DNA of 64,000 nt from Elysia chlorotica (Eukaryota; Mollusca; Gastropoda; Plakobranchidae): positions 185,706 through 249,705 of the forward strand of contig RQTK01000342.1 of the NCBI GenBank assembly GCA_003991915.1, written 5' to 3'. The notes under the pieces were generated by a model. It was not told the DNA's origin. It ran no database searches and worked only from the letters and a program-made list of their open reading frames with translations. Made by a program: the position numbers and the translations under genes. This document shows positions 1 to 14,700 of this stretch, piece by piece. How positions within the stretch are numbered: position 1 is the stretch's first letter; each line of letters begins with the position of its first letter.

Positions 1-2601
1 TACGTAATGCTGTGAAATGATACGTTTCAAATAAAACGGTATATATACAGTTTGATTGACAACTCAACAATGTTGAATACGACTTAAAAATGATGTTAAA
101 TTCAAGCATATTGGTATTTGTAGTTCAAAATAGTGACTTAACACCTTTTGTGGCTTTAAATTGATGGCGTTTTCAACGAGAAGCTCTACGTGATCCCATA
201 GTATTAATTGATCTTTACTTTTTTTTAAAGTTTTAGTGCACATGCTTACTTGTATGTTTATTTTTGGTTTGGTTGCCAAGATTTATAGTTTTTAAACTTC
301 TTTCCCGCAGGTTGTTTTTAAAAATGCATATAACTATAGACTGTAACCTATCCTAATATGTTTATGTTCATTTCAAAATATTATTTTTCCTTATGTGTTT
401 ACATACGCGTATATAGATTGTAACCTCTTAATCTGTTTCTATATTAATGGTGCTTGGTTTGTTTTTTGTTTTTATTATATGTCTGGCATATTTTTTAAAT
501 TTAATAACTACTTAACAGCTGTGAACGCTAAAACAGTATCGCTAACATTTATATCCTCTGACCTTTTTAAGTTACAAAATGTCTCCGGTTTATCAGCCCC
601 AACTACACTGGCCTTTTTAATTAAACTAAGTTCCGTTCTGTATACATTATATAGGCATTTCTAAATACAACCAGGTTGTCAAACTACAAAATCTTTTATA
701 AATCTTATCGATCTTTCAAACCCTTCCCTTGGATTCTGAAAGATCAAAATATTTGGGATTGACATCGATCGAAGCATATCTTAAGGAACATACTTGTTTA
801 CCCTATAATTTATAACGATATTGGAACCAAGTTGTGGCTAATTTCATGCAATTGCACTTTCGCCCATCAATCTGAATGTTTGTCTGTCTATCTGTCTGCT
901 GTCTCTGTCTCTCTGTCCCTATCTCTCATTATCTCCCCCTCCCCATGAAAAAGCTCAAAACAGCAGCAACAGCAGCTACAACAACAACAACAACAACAAC
1001 AAAATCGAACTTTTCCTTTTCTTCTTCTATTGCCTTCTTTCTTCAAACTTTTTGTCTCTATTTTGCTTTCGGCCCATTTAATATATATACTTTGTCATAA
1101 CCCGCTTTCTTCTCCTCGTTTATGTAAGCTTTTATAACTTTTCAATTACATAATGTAACTTTCAACTTCTTACCAGGTTTGATATGTACCACGTCGAGCC
1201 AAGCTTTTCTTTTTTTTTAGCTGTTTTAAAAAAAAGTGTAATTGTGAACCAGAGCTTTCTTTTCTTCTGCGTAAGAATAATTATACAATATTCATTGACC
1301 TTAGCCTTATTTTTTTCTCTAATTACTTAAAAAAAAATTTTAATACGATTTTTTTCCTTACGGAAGAAACAACCTGGGTTAGGATGAGTTAAACATTCAA
1401 ACGAATTTGTCCAATGAAATAAATAAGGCAGAACAATATTTCGTAAGTGCGATGGAACCGCTGTACCAATTCTTGTAATTCTACTTTATTGGTCCCATTT
1501 AAAAAAATTAATGTTCATATTCGCTCGATCTTAAAATTTAGTATGCACGTGGGAAATACAAATTAATCTGAAGATAAAAGAAATATGTAAATATTGATTT
1601 TAAACGATTTATAGAGGTACATGATAAATTCAAATCTCTTTTACATCTCTTTTTTTCTTCAGATTAATTTGTATTTCCCATCATAAAGGCAGCATAGAAA
1701 TCATTGTGGAATCATAGTCTAATTTACCAAATATATGTTTTGATCTTTTTCCATTGTCCGTTCTAGTTCTAGATTACAGACCGCTGAGTTTATACACAGG
1801 CCTTCCTTTGTTTTAAATAGTTGAAGCTCAAGGTTATAGAGTATGGATGAAAAGTTGAAGACCTTCCGTTGTCTTCGAAAATTTTGGCAAAAAAATTCTC
1901 ATTTGTTGTTGCCGATTTATTTACGATGAATCTGTTTCTCTTTAAACAAAAGTAAAAAAAAAGAAACAGAACAGCGTAGTTTATAGCAAATTACTATTTT
2001 CCGGCTATTGGCTTTATACTTCCTCGTTGTTAGGGTCATTGGTAGCACCTCCTTATGCAACAAAGTTATCATTTTAGCAGGCATTCAAGTCAGCATTTGG
2101 TGTTGCATGAAAGGCATTTCCTTGTTTATTTTAATACTTAAACTTTCAACTTACTCTATAATATTGTATACATAGATCTGTAACACCAGCAATTTAGACT
2201 AGTTGGTTCTTATTTTGCAAACTATTATGGCCTTTTCAAGCATGTTTGTTTCATTTGGTCTTATTTCCTTTTTCCGTGAGCGCATTCACAAGAGTAAATT
2301 AACCATCATTCTCTTGCTTAATGATCATTAATGATCTTCGCCTTGCTCTTGCTCCAATATCGAGCTTTAAAAAACTGATTGTTAATCAATTATGTATCTA
2401 AAATCAGCAGAACCTCTGCAGCGTTTGTTTAAAAAAAATTTAAATAACATTTGACGATTTAGTACCGCTCCTTTCGTTCATGATAATCGATTCATTCTTT
2501 TATTCCTCTATTTTTGTTTTATCTGCTTTGGTAATTCTCTAACGCCAAACCTAGATCTAGTTGTCTTATTTAAACTCTTGGACTTTGGACTCGCCACACA
2601 G
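1..2601. other. intron or 5' flanking DNA, no gene seen
   Basis: AT-rich DNA with no exon-like island. It carries an imperfect CAA microsatellite near 978-1002 and several poly-A/T runs. Near 1556-1571 and 1659-1678 there are opposite-strand copies of a short CAAATTAATCTGAAGA motif, forming a weak inverted repeat around about 90 bp. If the CSPP1 gene starts upstream of the window, as the missing N-terminus suggests, this is intron. Confidence 0.5.
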
Positions 2602-2742
2602 GGCGCGGGGAATTTAAAGCGCGCCAAATGGGGCCCGCCAGTTCCTGTGGAACCTCTGAATCTTTTGGACTCAGGCATGCCCGAGCAAGATATGGCTGAG
2701 TACAGGCGCCGGTGGTTTGAACTCAAAGGCAAACACTTGGAG
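2602..2742 (+). CDS. CSPP1: CSPP1 exon 1 of window, Y-x3-W module
   Basis: A phase 0-0 exon of 47 codons. It contains LKRAKWGPPVPVEPLNLLD, then a charged helix ending EYRRRWFELKGKHLE directly at a GAG/GTACTC donor. The acceptor CACACAG at 2601 has a poor pyrimidine tract, and an upstream start near 2561 is possible because the frame is open there. The AKWGPP and YRRRW elements recur in the next exons, which identifies it as one unit of the expanded repeat region. Confidence 0.75.
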
Positions 2743-5700
2743 GTACTCAAAATATTAATCTTCGCAAGATACTGTATTCGCTGCCTGCAGTAGGCCTATT
2801 TAGTTGATCAGAGAATGGTGTTGTTCCCTTTTCTGTCTCGCATGTGTTTTTGGATACTTATTGTCAACAATGTCGTGGTCGAAAATCAATCTTAGGAGCT
2901 ATCAGAGAGTTGCCATTGTTTCGTTTAGTCATAAATTATAAGTTGTGGCTTGCTTTGTTTCGAAATAATTGAAGATCATGTGATTAATTCACACATTTTT
3001 TTGTCTGGACCCCTTCATTTGGTCTTTTAAAAAAATTCCATTCTTAGCAAAATAATTATGAAGGAATAGTGTCATTTAGAGGTTAATCACTCTTTCATGT
3101 CGCACCCCCTCCCCCCTGTCCATTTTCTCCGTCGTTCATGTAAGTGGTACCATTTCATACAAACGGATGCATCTGCTTTTACAGACAAAAACTCATGAAT
3201 TGCTGACATGTATTTTCAGCAAACCATGTAAACACGATATTTATTAACTTGTATCTCATGGCTAAGTAGTTGCCATTTACAATTCGTCATATTCATAAAT
3301 CTGCTTGTAGTAGTCAGGTTGCAAAAAAAAAAAAAGCGACTCAGATAACACATTTTAAAGAGTGATCATGATAAATTGGTAATTTCATAGAGTTTTTTTT
3401 TGCCTCCGAAGGCTCGTACATTGGTTAACGTATATATTATTGAAATGGATCCTGTGAAGGGTGGGAATTTATTTTCGTAGCCAGTACTGTTGGCACCTTT
3501 TATTAAATACCGACGCTGCATTACTTACAATCTGTGCACTTGTTACAACGGTTAAAGATTTCAGCGTATCAAAATGTGCCTGTATCTACACAATCTCTTT
3601 GGTAACCAAATTATGTTAAAAAGATAGCAATGCCATTCTTAGAGGCCATGAAAAGATATAAACATGTCTTTACAAAAAGTCTTTCCCGTAAAAAATTGAT
3701 CTGATCTTGTAAATCACGCTCTGATTTGCATGCATTACTGAGCTTGTAAGATTCCGTTTTGCGTGCAATGACTAAGCCCTTCTTGTACGAGTATAAATAA
3801 TCAAAGCTATTAGTGCGAGGTGAGTTTTGCACCATTCCCACAGATACAGTCGTCAGGTCTAGCTCTGAAAATGGAAAGGTACTTTTTCAAGTGCGTTTAA
3901 AAAATCCTTTGGACATCGTAGATTAATTAAGCAAAAAGGTGTGGTCTTTTCATTGTTTAAACTATTTTAGTAAACGCTTAATCACGGTAATGATATTTGT
4001 TTCACTCAAAACGCCTTTTCTACTTCGAAAACATCGTTTCTACTCCTTGTACTACCACCTTTTGAATATTATCCCGGATTTATTAAGCGCTATTGGCCTA
4101 CTTCAATCCGCGTCGATATTTTCTGATTTAGGATATTTTTTTAACCAAAGGTACACAAACACATAATTATACATGTATTAACAAAACAACAAACACCCCC
4201 CCCCTTTCTTAAGTAATAAAGAAACAAAGAAAAAGAAACAAAAGCAAAAAAAAAAAAAGCCAGAAGCACACTGAATGATTATGTACTTTCCAGATTTGAT
4301 ACTGCATCATGCATAATTTTTTTTATATTCTTCATGAGTTTCAATGTGCGAAGCCACCGAATTCGTACTCTTCCCGAAAAGGTTTCCCTTTCCTTTCATT
4401 CATTCTTCCTAATAATTTGCAGTGTTTTTCTTCCTTTGCTCTTATTCTTTTATTTTATGCACGGCTTGGTTTTGCTCACGATGTTTCATATTGTGTGTTC
4501 ACCGTATTCACCATTAAGTTTTCTCTTTCCCTTTCACCACAAAGTTTTGCATATTACTACAGGATTAAAAAGGATCTATGTAATTAATATAAATATTGTA
4601 CTGTAGTATTGTTTTTTCTCCAAAAAAACTTCAAATGAAGAATACCTAATTTGCACGATATTGTAAGTGTAATTTTTGCTGTTTAAAAAAGCTGTAGGTT
4701 AATTTTTATTCTGTCTTCTCTTAAATATACTTATTTTTCACTATCAGTGGCATTTCATATTGAAAATCTGAAAAGAGCTAATTCATAATGAATCTACGCT
4801 TCTTTCTATCCTGTAATATTTGTTTCACTTTGAGTGACATTTTATTTGAAATTCACTAGACTACGGTACGTTAAAAATGGAATCTGGGCTGGTGTAATTA
4901 GGCCAAACAGCAGTAGATATTTAATACTTATTTTAAAATAAATTCTCCAATCCCCACCTCTATACCCAACACCCCGTCCACCCTTATCTTGCCACTTTCT
5001 TCGGATAATGTCGTCAATCGTCTGCTGGCGTTGGGCGTTGGGTGTTTGGTGTTTGTGCGCATGCCCCGTGTAGCCCGGCAGCTCCCGGAAGCAGTGGGAC
5101 CCGCCGGTGAAGCTGTCGCCGCGGGGCCTTCTGGACACGGACCGCCTCATCCTCGAGGTGCAGAAGGAGAAGGAAATCAACGAGTACAAGGAGTTGTGGA
5201 AGAGGCAGCGTGGGGAGCTGCAGGTGAGGGGTGGGGAAAGAGGGGGAGGGGAGGGCTTGTAAGGGTGGTGGCGCACCTGGCCTCCATACCAAGGCTCGTC
5301 ATGATGGAGGTAGGGGGGTGTAAAATTTTGTTGGTGGTGTTTTTGCAACTCCACCTGACGAGTAGAAGGAGGATTTCTTTTTGTTTACTTTTGTTTAATG
5401 ATTTTGATAGCTTTAAATGTTAGTCTAAAATACATGAACAAATACGTGCCAGCCTCACGTATTTTGATTTTAAATTCATCATTTGTCCACTGATGTCCTT
5501 TAGAAAAAATTCAAGTTGCCAAGGGTAAAGAGATGAAACACTATTGACTAGGTTGCATTCAGATGATCAATACAAAAGATTTAGTTTTGTGGTCCGCGGG
5601 TTATCTTTATATCACGTTGTGTCCTTGTCGTGTTTATCTGTCTCTGTAGATGTTGGTTTACATGTATGACATGCTTGGGATGAGTGTGTGCGTGAGTAGG

Positions 5701-8700
5701 TAGGGAGAGATTGAAGGAGGGAACAAAACTTTTAAAAGGGGAGAGGGTTGTAGGGTGTATCAGATAGGCAGATAAAACACAAAAAATTCATTAGTGTATA
5801 TTTTGTTTTACAATTCTTGCCTCAGAATGTAAGTGAATTTCCCTGTTGTTGTTTTTTTTAAAGAAATAACATGGTTAAATTATTTACCTTTAAGGGTGCG
5901 GCAGTGCTGGGAGATAGAGTTTCTTCTGTCACTTACAAACTCTATACAATCAGTGCATTCACCTCTATAAACGTTCATCGTTTTTTCATCAAACAATCAA
6001 AACGGCTCGTGCTACTTATTCCCTGCAAGATTCTTAGGACATCTCAACCTGGCATCAGAAATTGATTATTGATCTGGCGCTGATTAAAGATGCTTCTGTA
6101 CATCTGTACATCTTTTATCTTGTGCTGCTCAAGGACCAGTGTTAACCCTCTGGCCCCAATTCTGCTGAGCGTCTCTGCGGCTCGACCAGTCCCTTTCATA
6201 CGCGGGGTGAAGATGAGTGACTCGTGCGGCAGCGTGAGCAATTTGTCGGCGGTACTCGCGACAGACTTACAGACTTATTGCTCTCCTTCTCTCTTTCTCT
6301 CTCTCTAGCTCCCTTTCCCTCTTCTAACCGCCTCTCCACCTCTTTTGTTTCGCCAGTCCTGTGGCAGGCAGTGAATTGATGTGAGTCGCGACAGACTTAC
6401 AGACTTATTGCTCACATCAATTCACTGCCTGCCACAAGACTGGCGAAACAAGAGATGTGGAGAGGGGTTAGAAGAGGGAAAGGGAGCTAGAGAGAGAGAA
6501 AGAGAGAAGGAGAGAGAGAGGGGGGAGAGATATAGAGAGGCGGAGAGATAGAGAGAGAGGGAGAGAGAGAGGAGAGAGAGAAGTTCTGGCGCCATAATAT
6601 GATGGAGAAAAAAGCTTGACAACTTGCACACCTTGGCTCTCGGAAATGTTTAAAACCGCAAGTTTGTCGTTGATTTGTTGAAACTAGGTATAAATAAATT
6701 ATAGCAATTTTAGCAGAATAATTATGTATGGAAAAAATTTTTTTTTTTCTTCTGAATAATAATGCATGTTTATGTGGATTCGTTTTCCTGTGAACACTCT
6801 GTGTCTCCACCTATTACTTTTTCACGTTGCTGTGTTTGATCTTCTATGCAGTGTCACATTTTGTCTATAACCCGCACCATGTCAATTACTGTTCACTTTC
6901 AGCCTAGCATCAGACTTTTTATCCTTACAGACGAACACGCACTTACCACATCCAAGCAAACCCAGATATTCTTGAGTGAATAAGTACAAAAGAGAGAACA
7001 ATCTTTGATATTACATTTCGAAGATGTGAGAAAATCATACTGGTTTATCTTTAGCCAAGAACTTGACCAAGGATTTAAACTTTTTGAAAACTATCAATTT
7101 ACGGTCCTAAGAGAATAATCACGCTCCTCCCCCAAACTACAAATCCGGGTTTCGATCCTTAAAACCAGAACGCCTCCTCCCGTAGTCCCAGAATTAACGT
7201 CTCCTGTCCGGATTTTTTAAAATAATTTTCAGCTAATTGGAGCTATAAATAACAATACACAGTCGACCCCTCAACGTCACTCTAAGTTTTAAAAACTAAA
7301 ATCTCTCCACGATCTTTAATCTGACAAGAAAATCGAAAAATGCACGTCTTTAATTTGAAGTTGAAGTTTTTCTTTTAATAAAAAGATATCGGTGTAAGGT
7401 CTGCATTATTGTCGATTTGTTCCTAGTTCAATTCATAAACAAAAAACGTAATAGCTTATTTCGTATTTGGGTGCTCACGCTCTGAAAAAACCGGGAATCC
7501 CCACATCACCGTCACGCCGATCACTCCATCTTTAGAAAGCGAACCAATGATCCATCCCCAAATAAAAAGCCATTTGGTTTATCTATTCATGATTGTTTTC
7601 GAGAATCATGACCTCCGGATGCTGAGGGCAGACTTTTTGTTGATTTGTATCTCCCATTGGCGACCATGGTTACGGCTGGGGCGGGCGGTCGGCTCTACTG
7701 TTTGAAGGTGAGCCCTTCCATGCCCATCATTTAATATGACTATCTACGTGGGTTCTCTCTGTGGCTTGTGGCGCGCGTGCATTATGGATGAGGAGGAGGG
7801 GATCGTTGCCACAGCCAACTGAAGCAACAGCCATTGTCTTTTTATACACAGTCGGCTGTTGGTGAAAAACTAGGGGTCGCAAGTTCGGCTTTGTAGCACT
7901 AGTTAGCTTACGACTGTCCTAAGATATAAGAATGAGAAGGCTTACAACGATTTGTAAAGCTACCGCGACGTTGTATTTAAAGCGCTAAGAAGAGGAAGAA
8001 ATATTCAGTAATGAATCCGACTGATAGTTTTGGACAAACGGGGGTATACTCGTAGAGGATGACTAAAAAAAATTTTAAAAAGTGTTTGGCTAGAAAGAGT
8101 AGGTAAAGCAAACATATGCTCATATGTATGCAACATAAACCAAAAGCAATGCATCGATTAATAATAACAAAACACGTTTACAATAAAACATAAAGAAAAC
8201 ATTCCCCTCCAACACTACATTCTCTCTCTGTTCTATTTCAAGCTAACACCACTTCCCCAAAAACTTTGTAATAATATGTGTGCCCATCTATCACGATGTC
8301 TGTTGATTATTATTGCATCGATCTTTCTTACTATTCTTGTTGATTTTTATTACATGTTTATATTTTTCACAATGCCAATTACGACATGCAGCACTAATCT
8401 TGCGCGCACCCCCTCCCCCCTTTCCCTTCAACCACCTTCAACACCCCCATCACTTACCCAAAACCACTCACCCCTTTCTTCGCCCGTACGGTACGGTATC
8501 CCTCCCTTTACGACCAATACCTAACCATGGACGTTTAGGAGGCCTCCCCTCGCCGAGCCCAGTGGGGTGCATCGAACTCCCGCGCCCCTCCACCCCCACC
8601 TGCTGTGCAGAGACAGCCAGAACAGGACGACTACAGGCGCAAGTGGCAGCAACAGCATGGACAGGTACTATAGCCACGCGCTGGTCAATAAAGGGCTCTG

Positions 8701-11700
8701 ATGCTGTGAACTATAATTTATATAGACGTAGAGGCTCGACTAATGCCAGCGCAAAACGCCCAGATAAAGGCACACTGTGTTCAATAAAGGACTCTGTGAC
8801 ATTGTACTTTTGACGCAGAGCTAGATACTCGACTATTCTTTTGTGCTAGCTTTTAGTTTCATCGCTGCCTGCACCGGTGACAGTTGGATCTTCGGAACAG
8901 CTTAGCTCTTAATTGCTAGCTTTTTCTTAACTGTCAATTTATTGCTCATAAGTTAACAATTGTTAACAAGAACTTTGACACATTTTGGATAGCTATATAG
9001 AAGCTCTGCTAGTTGCTAATCCATTTGCTTGAATTACAAATTAAGGCTTTGTTTTCTGATTCGGATCTAGCCACTCATTAACACTAGTGTTTTTTTTTGA
9101 GAAAAGTTTTGAAACTGTTCTTAAGTTACGTCCCAATCAGCCATATATATTCAGAGCAAACGACGCATTATCTTTTATTTAAGGTAAGGAAATCGAATTT
9201 CTTCAAATCTTCTTATAATGTTATATTGTGTTGTGTTTTTTATCCCTTAATCTTCTTTTGAAATCAAGCGTAATCTTTTATAATTTTCGCCACGTGAATT
9301 TAAGCATTTAAAAAGTCACCCGTTTGCTGTGCATCACCAACTAGCAATCTTTCTTGTCATTTTCTCATTTTCTATTGTCGGTTTCTTAAGAAAATCTGAA
9401 ATAATTTGAACATTTTTAACAAGGAACAGAAAGCACAAAAACATTCAACATACACAGCCATGTTTAATTTAACTGATAAAATACATATTAAGTTGCAATT
9501 CGAACTACGAAGGATTTCCTTACAAGAATATTGAAAGAAAAGAACCCATTTAATAGTATTGCTGCTTTCTCTTTTTATCTCTCTTTTTCATGGAGACACA
9601 ACTGCGCTCTTTCTATTTAGGAAACGCCCAAGCCCCGATATAAAGAAGATTATTCTGAAACTTTGAATTAAAGACATTTTCAGTTTCCAATAATCGGAAG
9701 CATAACCATAAACCTAAACCATGCGATGAAATTCTGCTGGCTCGCCGTTTCGTGATTCTACCAAAATAAATTACACGGTTGACCTTATAAGAACGGACTT
9801 TGCAAAACCGATATTTAGTGTGCAGGGAACTAAAACTTAAGGGTTGGTTCAAACTTTTTTCTCTCTTTTCGCCACACCTGATAGGTTTATCGATTTTCGA
9901 CAACGTTTGATCTCTAAGATCTGCTGTGGTCTTCAATTATTAAATCGCAATCCGTTGAGTTTCTTTGTGGTCAGTTTGCTGTAGATCAGACATAGGTGGA
10001 ATTAACTTTAACGCGTCTGTCTTAGGGGATACGTATTCTTTTCATTCTAATTTACATGTTTTTTTTTTCTCATTTTTTTTATCTTCGTCCGCCCACTTTA
10101 ATATAATTTATTGTATTTTCTTCGAACTTTCTGGGCTGAGATTACATTTACACTTTCGCGTATTTCGGTCTCTTTTAATCAATTTTTGTTTTGAAGATTC
10201 TTAAAATATCGTGAAGAATATCCTTACTGTTTACCACATTCTCAGGAATAAATGCGCCTCACAAGCTTCCCCTTAACAGTAACAACACCAAAAACTACAA
10301 GTAGAACAAAAACAACAGCAAAAGCATCATCAACAACAAAAATAACCACAATAATCCATAAGATGACAATAAAAACAATGAAAGGCCTTGACTTAAACTT
10401 AATGTCATAGTCGCCTCAATGGCTTTGGGTATTGTTATTAGAAACCGCCGCATTATTAGTTTCGAATCCGAAAAGTCCACTTCATTTTTTTTGTTTTTTT
10501 CTCCGTTCGTATTGAGAGCCCACGTTCTGCTTGATTTGATTTTCTTTCGCACAAAAGAATTATACAGATCGATCATTTACTTCTCTTATTCTGCTAGGTT
10601 AATATTCTGTAATACATGTAAAGTGGTGTTTCGCCAAGCATGTATTGCTTTCCATCGACAAATAATACATTTTTACTTTAAAAAACAACAAGAACAAACA
10701 ACTAACATCTTTAGGCACAGAACTTCGTAATGAAGATTTTGGGATTCTAAAACCAATGTATGCTTTCGAATCGCCAAAATAACAGTATTGTAAATTTGCA
10801 CAATGCTCGCTCGGGCATGATTATACTGTGGCATTGTTAATACTTTTATTGCCTTCCTTTATGACGTGAAGATCACCCAGGGAAAGACGATCGAACTCGA
10901 TTTTTACAGATTTTTTTAAAGTTATGGCCCTTGTTTTAAAAAGCCATTTTTCATCTATATTTTCACTTAGTATATCAACTGAAAGAACAATCCGACCTCA
11001 AAATAAACGCTTGCATGAGTTAAAAAGACAAACAAAACAAATACACTCAACCCCCCATCCCCCAAAATTACTCTGGAAGAAAAAAAAAGTAGAGTTATAA
11101 ACATAAAGGGCTGTAAGTACAACATAATGGTACCTTACGACTCATCTTAAACCTTATTTTTCGCATATTCCTACGACAGATTGTTATGTAAGCTACCGCG
11201 ACGTTGTATTTACTGCCCAAAATGTCAATCTTCAAGAAATACGAAAAAAAAACCGAGTTCGATCGCTTTTGCATGATTGTGGTCTTCGTGTACTACTGCC
11301 ATACTACTATATAACCGCCAGCGCCGCTAAACACATTCCGTCTGCCGTATTGGCCACTACTACCACCTCCACCTCCACCACCATCTCCACCACCATCTCC
11401 ACCACCATCAACACCACCACCATTCCATGTAACGCGCAGGGCCAGGAGCCTGCACCGTTCGCCAGTAGAGAGCCCGGCACTAGAGGAGGCAGGGGCAGCA
11501 ACAACATGCCACGGCGCTAGACACCGAGACCATCATCCAGCAGGTCGTCAAGGAGAAGCGGGAGAAGGAGGAGCGGGAGGCCAGGCAGAACAACAACGTC
11601 CTCGTTGGCGGCGGCGGAGGGGGCAACACCAATCGCGGCGGGCAAGCACCGCGCGTGAGCGGGTCTCCCGCGCCTGCCATGGACAAAGACGCCTACAAAA

Positions 11701-14700
11701 GGCTTTGGGAGCAGCAGAATTCGCAGGTAGAGGGCGCCAAATAGAATAATTGTATTGTACTTTTATTTTTACCTGTTTTCTTGACTTATGTCTCTTGTCT
11801 TTTTTTTTTTTACATTTTGAAAACTAGTGTTTCTTTGCTAGACTCCTGATTGTTCGTTTCGCGCTACTTGTTTTTTCTTTTTCTTTCTTTTTTTTTTGTT
11901 TTCAAGTGTTCTTTCTGGGTGATCTTTGATACCTTTCATGTCACGAATTTTTTTTTATTGCTTGTCTTTGAAACTATAAGTTTTAAAACTTTACTTTTGG
12001 GGGGTTCATTTTCTTGTTCACACGTCGTTAAAACACGGTTGTATTTTTAATCAAGGTGTTCGTTACATATCATTATTACTATTGTTTCACTTTATTTTTA
12101 TTAGAAAAATGTCCAAGGTTCTTTCGACTAAAACAAATTTAAGCTCATTTTTTTGGTTGATAGGAAATCTTTTTCCTTTCCTGGGTATATATATATTTTT
12201 TATACTGTCTCACCGTAATGAAGAACCAACCACAGCTAACTCAAAGCACACACCTGTGATGCACTATTAAATGCACTTGATAAAACAAAACAACTCACGC
12301 AGAGAGGAGCACCAGTAGAGCGGGCAGCGGCAGGTCGTAACAAGAAAGACAGGAATGTCCCTGTCCAGAGACTGGACACTGACGCGCTCATTGCCGAGGT
12401 GTTGGCGGAAAAACTGGAGGAGGAAAACCGCAAGTTACGTCAAGAGAGGCAACAGTTAGAGGCAGCAAAGGTACATGGCTCATAGCTGTGTTAGCTTGCA
12501 CTAGCGAACCCCAAAACTGCTTATCGATTCTTCTTTAGTCAACTGGTATTTCCCACCCGCCTCCTTTTGTTTTGCTTCTCTGTTGTCATGTCCTTCTTGT
12601 TGTAATTAGAAGAAAAGTCTCAAAATCAAAAGTGTTTCCTAGATTCAGTCAGCGTTTTAGGGTTTGTTGTTTCAGTTTGGTGGATTTCGTCCTACAGCAT
12701 GTCGTATTTTGAAAACAAGAGACTATTTTTTAGGAAGCAAGCTCTCTTAAATGGCAGTTTGAATTCTTTTTTACACTCTCATAAATCAGGCTTTTACTTA
12801 GCTTGAAAACAGATGAATTTGTATCCGTGATCAGACCAGTACTATTGATACTGGATTATTGCGAGATAATTATATTCCAACCAACTTGTGGAGTGAGCTT
12901 TCAAGTGAATGCAAGGAAACAAAAAAAAATAAAAATAGGAAAAGACAAGTACTGTACGACTAGTAGTGTAGGCTATATGAAATGTGTTATCTAGAAGCAT
13001 TGAAGTGTTTCAATGACCCTGCCATCTTGCATTGTAGAGGGCGGTGGCTGAGCCCCGCAAGCCCACGCCTGCCCAGCGCAGCCAAAGGCAGATCGAATCC
13101 CGCCTTGCCGAGGCGCAACGTGAGGTAGACGACTACCGTTTGAGATGGAAATCCCAGCATTCAGAGGTAGAACTGGTGCTGACTGACTTTTATAGAAACA
13201 CAGTCTCTCGTGTGTCATTAATGGGTTTAAAGTGATCGTAACCTTCGAAGTCTTTTAACGTAACTGGTGTTGGGTATTTCTTCAATAAAGTACGTTGTAC
13301 TTAGCCTGCACTCGTATGAATACACACCAAGGTTTTCTATAACGATTGCCGTGCTCTGCATCTTTTCTGCCACCCACCATCTACTTTAACATTGTCTTTT
13401 TGTACCTATCTTAAGTATGGTGCATGCATCTTGTACTAGTTGAAGGAGATGTTTCCCTTTTCCTGAAGATAAAAGAACGTCGTATCTGCCTTTTAATTTT
13501 CTTTCTCGTCCACTCCAAGTTTCAAGCCAAATAAATATAGCTACGTATTGTGCTGTCAATTTCAATTGATTTTGTAAACGATGCACACATTACTTGTGGT
13601 AGTCTCTATTTTTGCACCAAAATAACACAAAGCACAACTAACATTAACGGCGTATTTGAGTAAGCTGTCATTCTCCCCATGATTGTGACAATTCTGAGAA
13701 ACTATTATATGTATTCCCTAACAATATTACATATATAAAACATATTACTATTCTTTTGCTAAGCATTATGTTTGTATCACATATCGTGTTTTCATGCATC
13801 TCCGTCATGTTGTCTTTTTCCCCCTCAGCATTGTATCGATGTTGTTACAGTTCGTTCAGTTAATAAATAATATCATATTGAATTGCTGTGGCCACCGCAG
13901 GTAAAAACCATCAGAAGTACAATTCACTTCTTTGTCATCGTGATGATCCTACATGATTTATTCTTATCAAATTGAAAAAAGAAAAGGTATGCGCATAAAA
14001 ACATCCAAAAAACCTGCTCTTGGCAGTAATGTTAATTATTGTATCTGGAACTATAATTGTTCCATTTTTTCCTCGCTGGGGTTGAAATACATTCTACTCT
14101 TTGTTAAATCATTGCAAGGATTCAGCAATAGTAATCGTTTTAAGCAAAATAACATGAGGGTCTCAGCACGGGTTTTGTGATTTCATTATTTGTGAGCTCT
14201 GCTTCTGTATGATGTCTTTTCTTGGGTGGCTGCCAAAATCATCAAGTAGTGATGCACCATAAGGCAATGTTCCAAATGTTACAACGTCAATCGTGTGTTG
14301 TAAAATATTATTAGATATATGCGTATCTCTCGATTTCGGAAACTACATTTTTTACCCAATTTTATGTAATATTTACATGCATGCTTTTCATTTTCTTTTA
14401 TCCACCATCACGTCATGACATTTGAGATGTGTCATATAATTTTTTTCTCAATGTAAATAGACTGAAATAGAACTTTCTTTCTACTTTTACCACATGTACG
14501 TTTTGGAATAACTGTTACAATCATGTACTTATCAGCGTTGCCATGTATGACTGTAACTGAAAAGCCCATTTTTTGAAAGATTTATGCCATCCTCTCTCCT
14601 TACATTCGTGGCAATGTCATCGCCTCACACTGGTGGCAATGTCATACCCCCACCATCTTACTTGTTACATGTACCTGTCAACGTCGCCACTCATAACAGT

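Larger units (their letters stand above)
5224..7499. other. intron 2, 5' part: simple repeats and a large hairpin
   Basis: Intron sequence with no exon seen. It contains the long inverted repeat at 6256-6514 and GA-rich sequence up to about 6590, both listed separately. The remainder is AT-rich and unremarkable. Confidence 0.5.
8665..11483. other. intron 3, no exon seen
   Basis: About 2.8 kb of AT-rich intron. It ends in a CCA/CTCCAC-rich microsatellite (11357-11420) that may act as the pyrimidine-rich stretch before exon 4. It also includes copy 2 of the GCTACCGCGACGTTG element near 11192. The 107-codon minus-strand ORF at 9613-9936 has no recognisable domain. Confidence 0.5.

Noticed and set aside
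3840-3880. Exon between CACAG and AAAG/GTACTT
   Set aside because: No choice of acceptor gives a length divisible by three with the phase-0 neighbours.
4842-5423. ORFs of 170, 144 and 92 codons around exon 2
   Set aside because: They are other-frame shadows of a GC-rich exon and its flanks.
6090-6241. Exon with MLLYICTSF... frame upstream of the hairpin
   Set aside because: No matching donor or acceptor in phase 0 and no family similarity.
9613-9936. 107-codon minus-strand ORF
   Set aside because: No recognised motif, AT-rich, and isolated in an intron.
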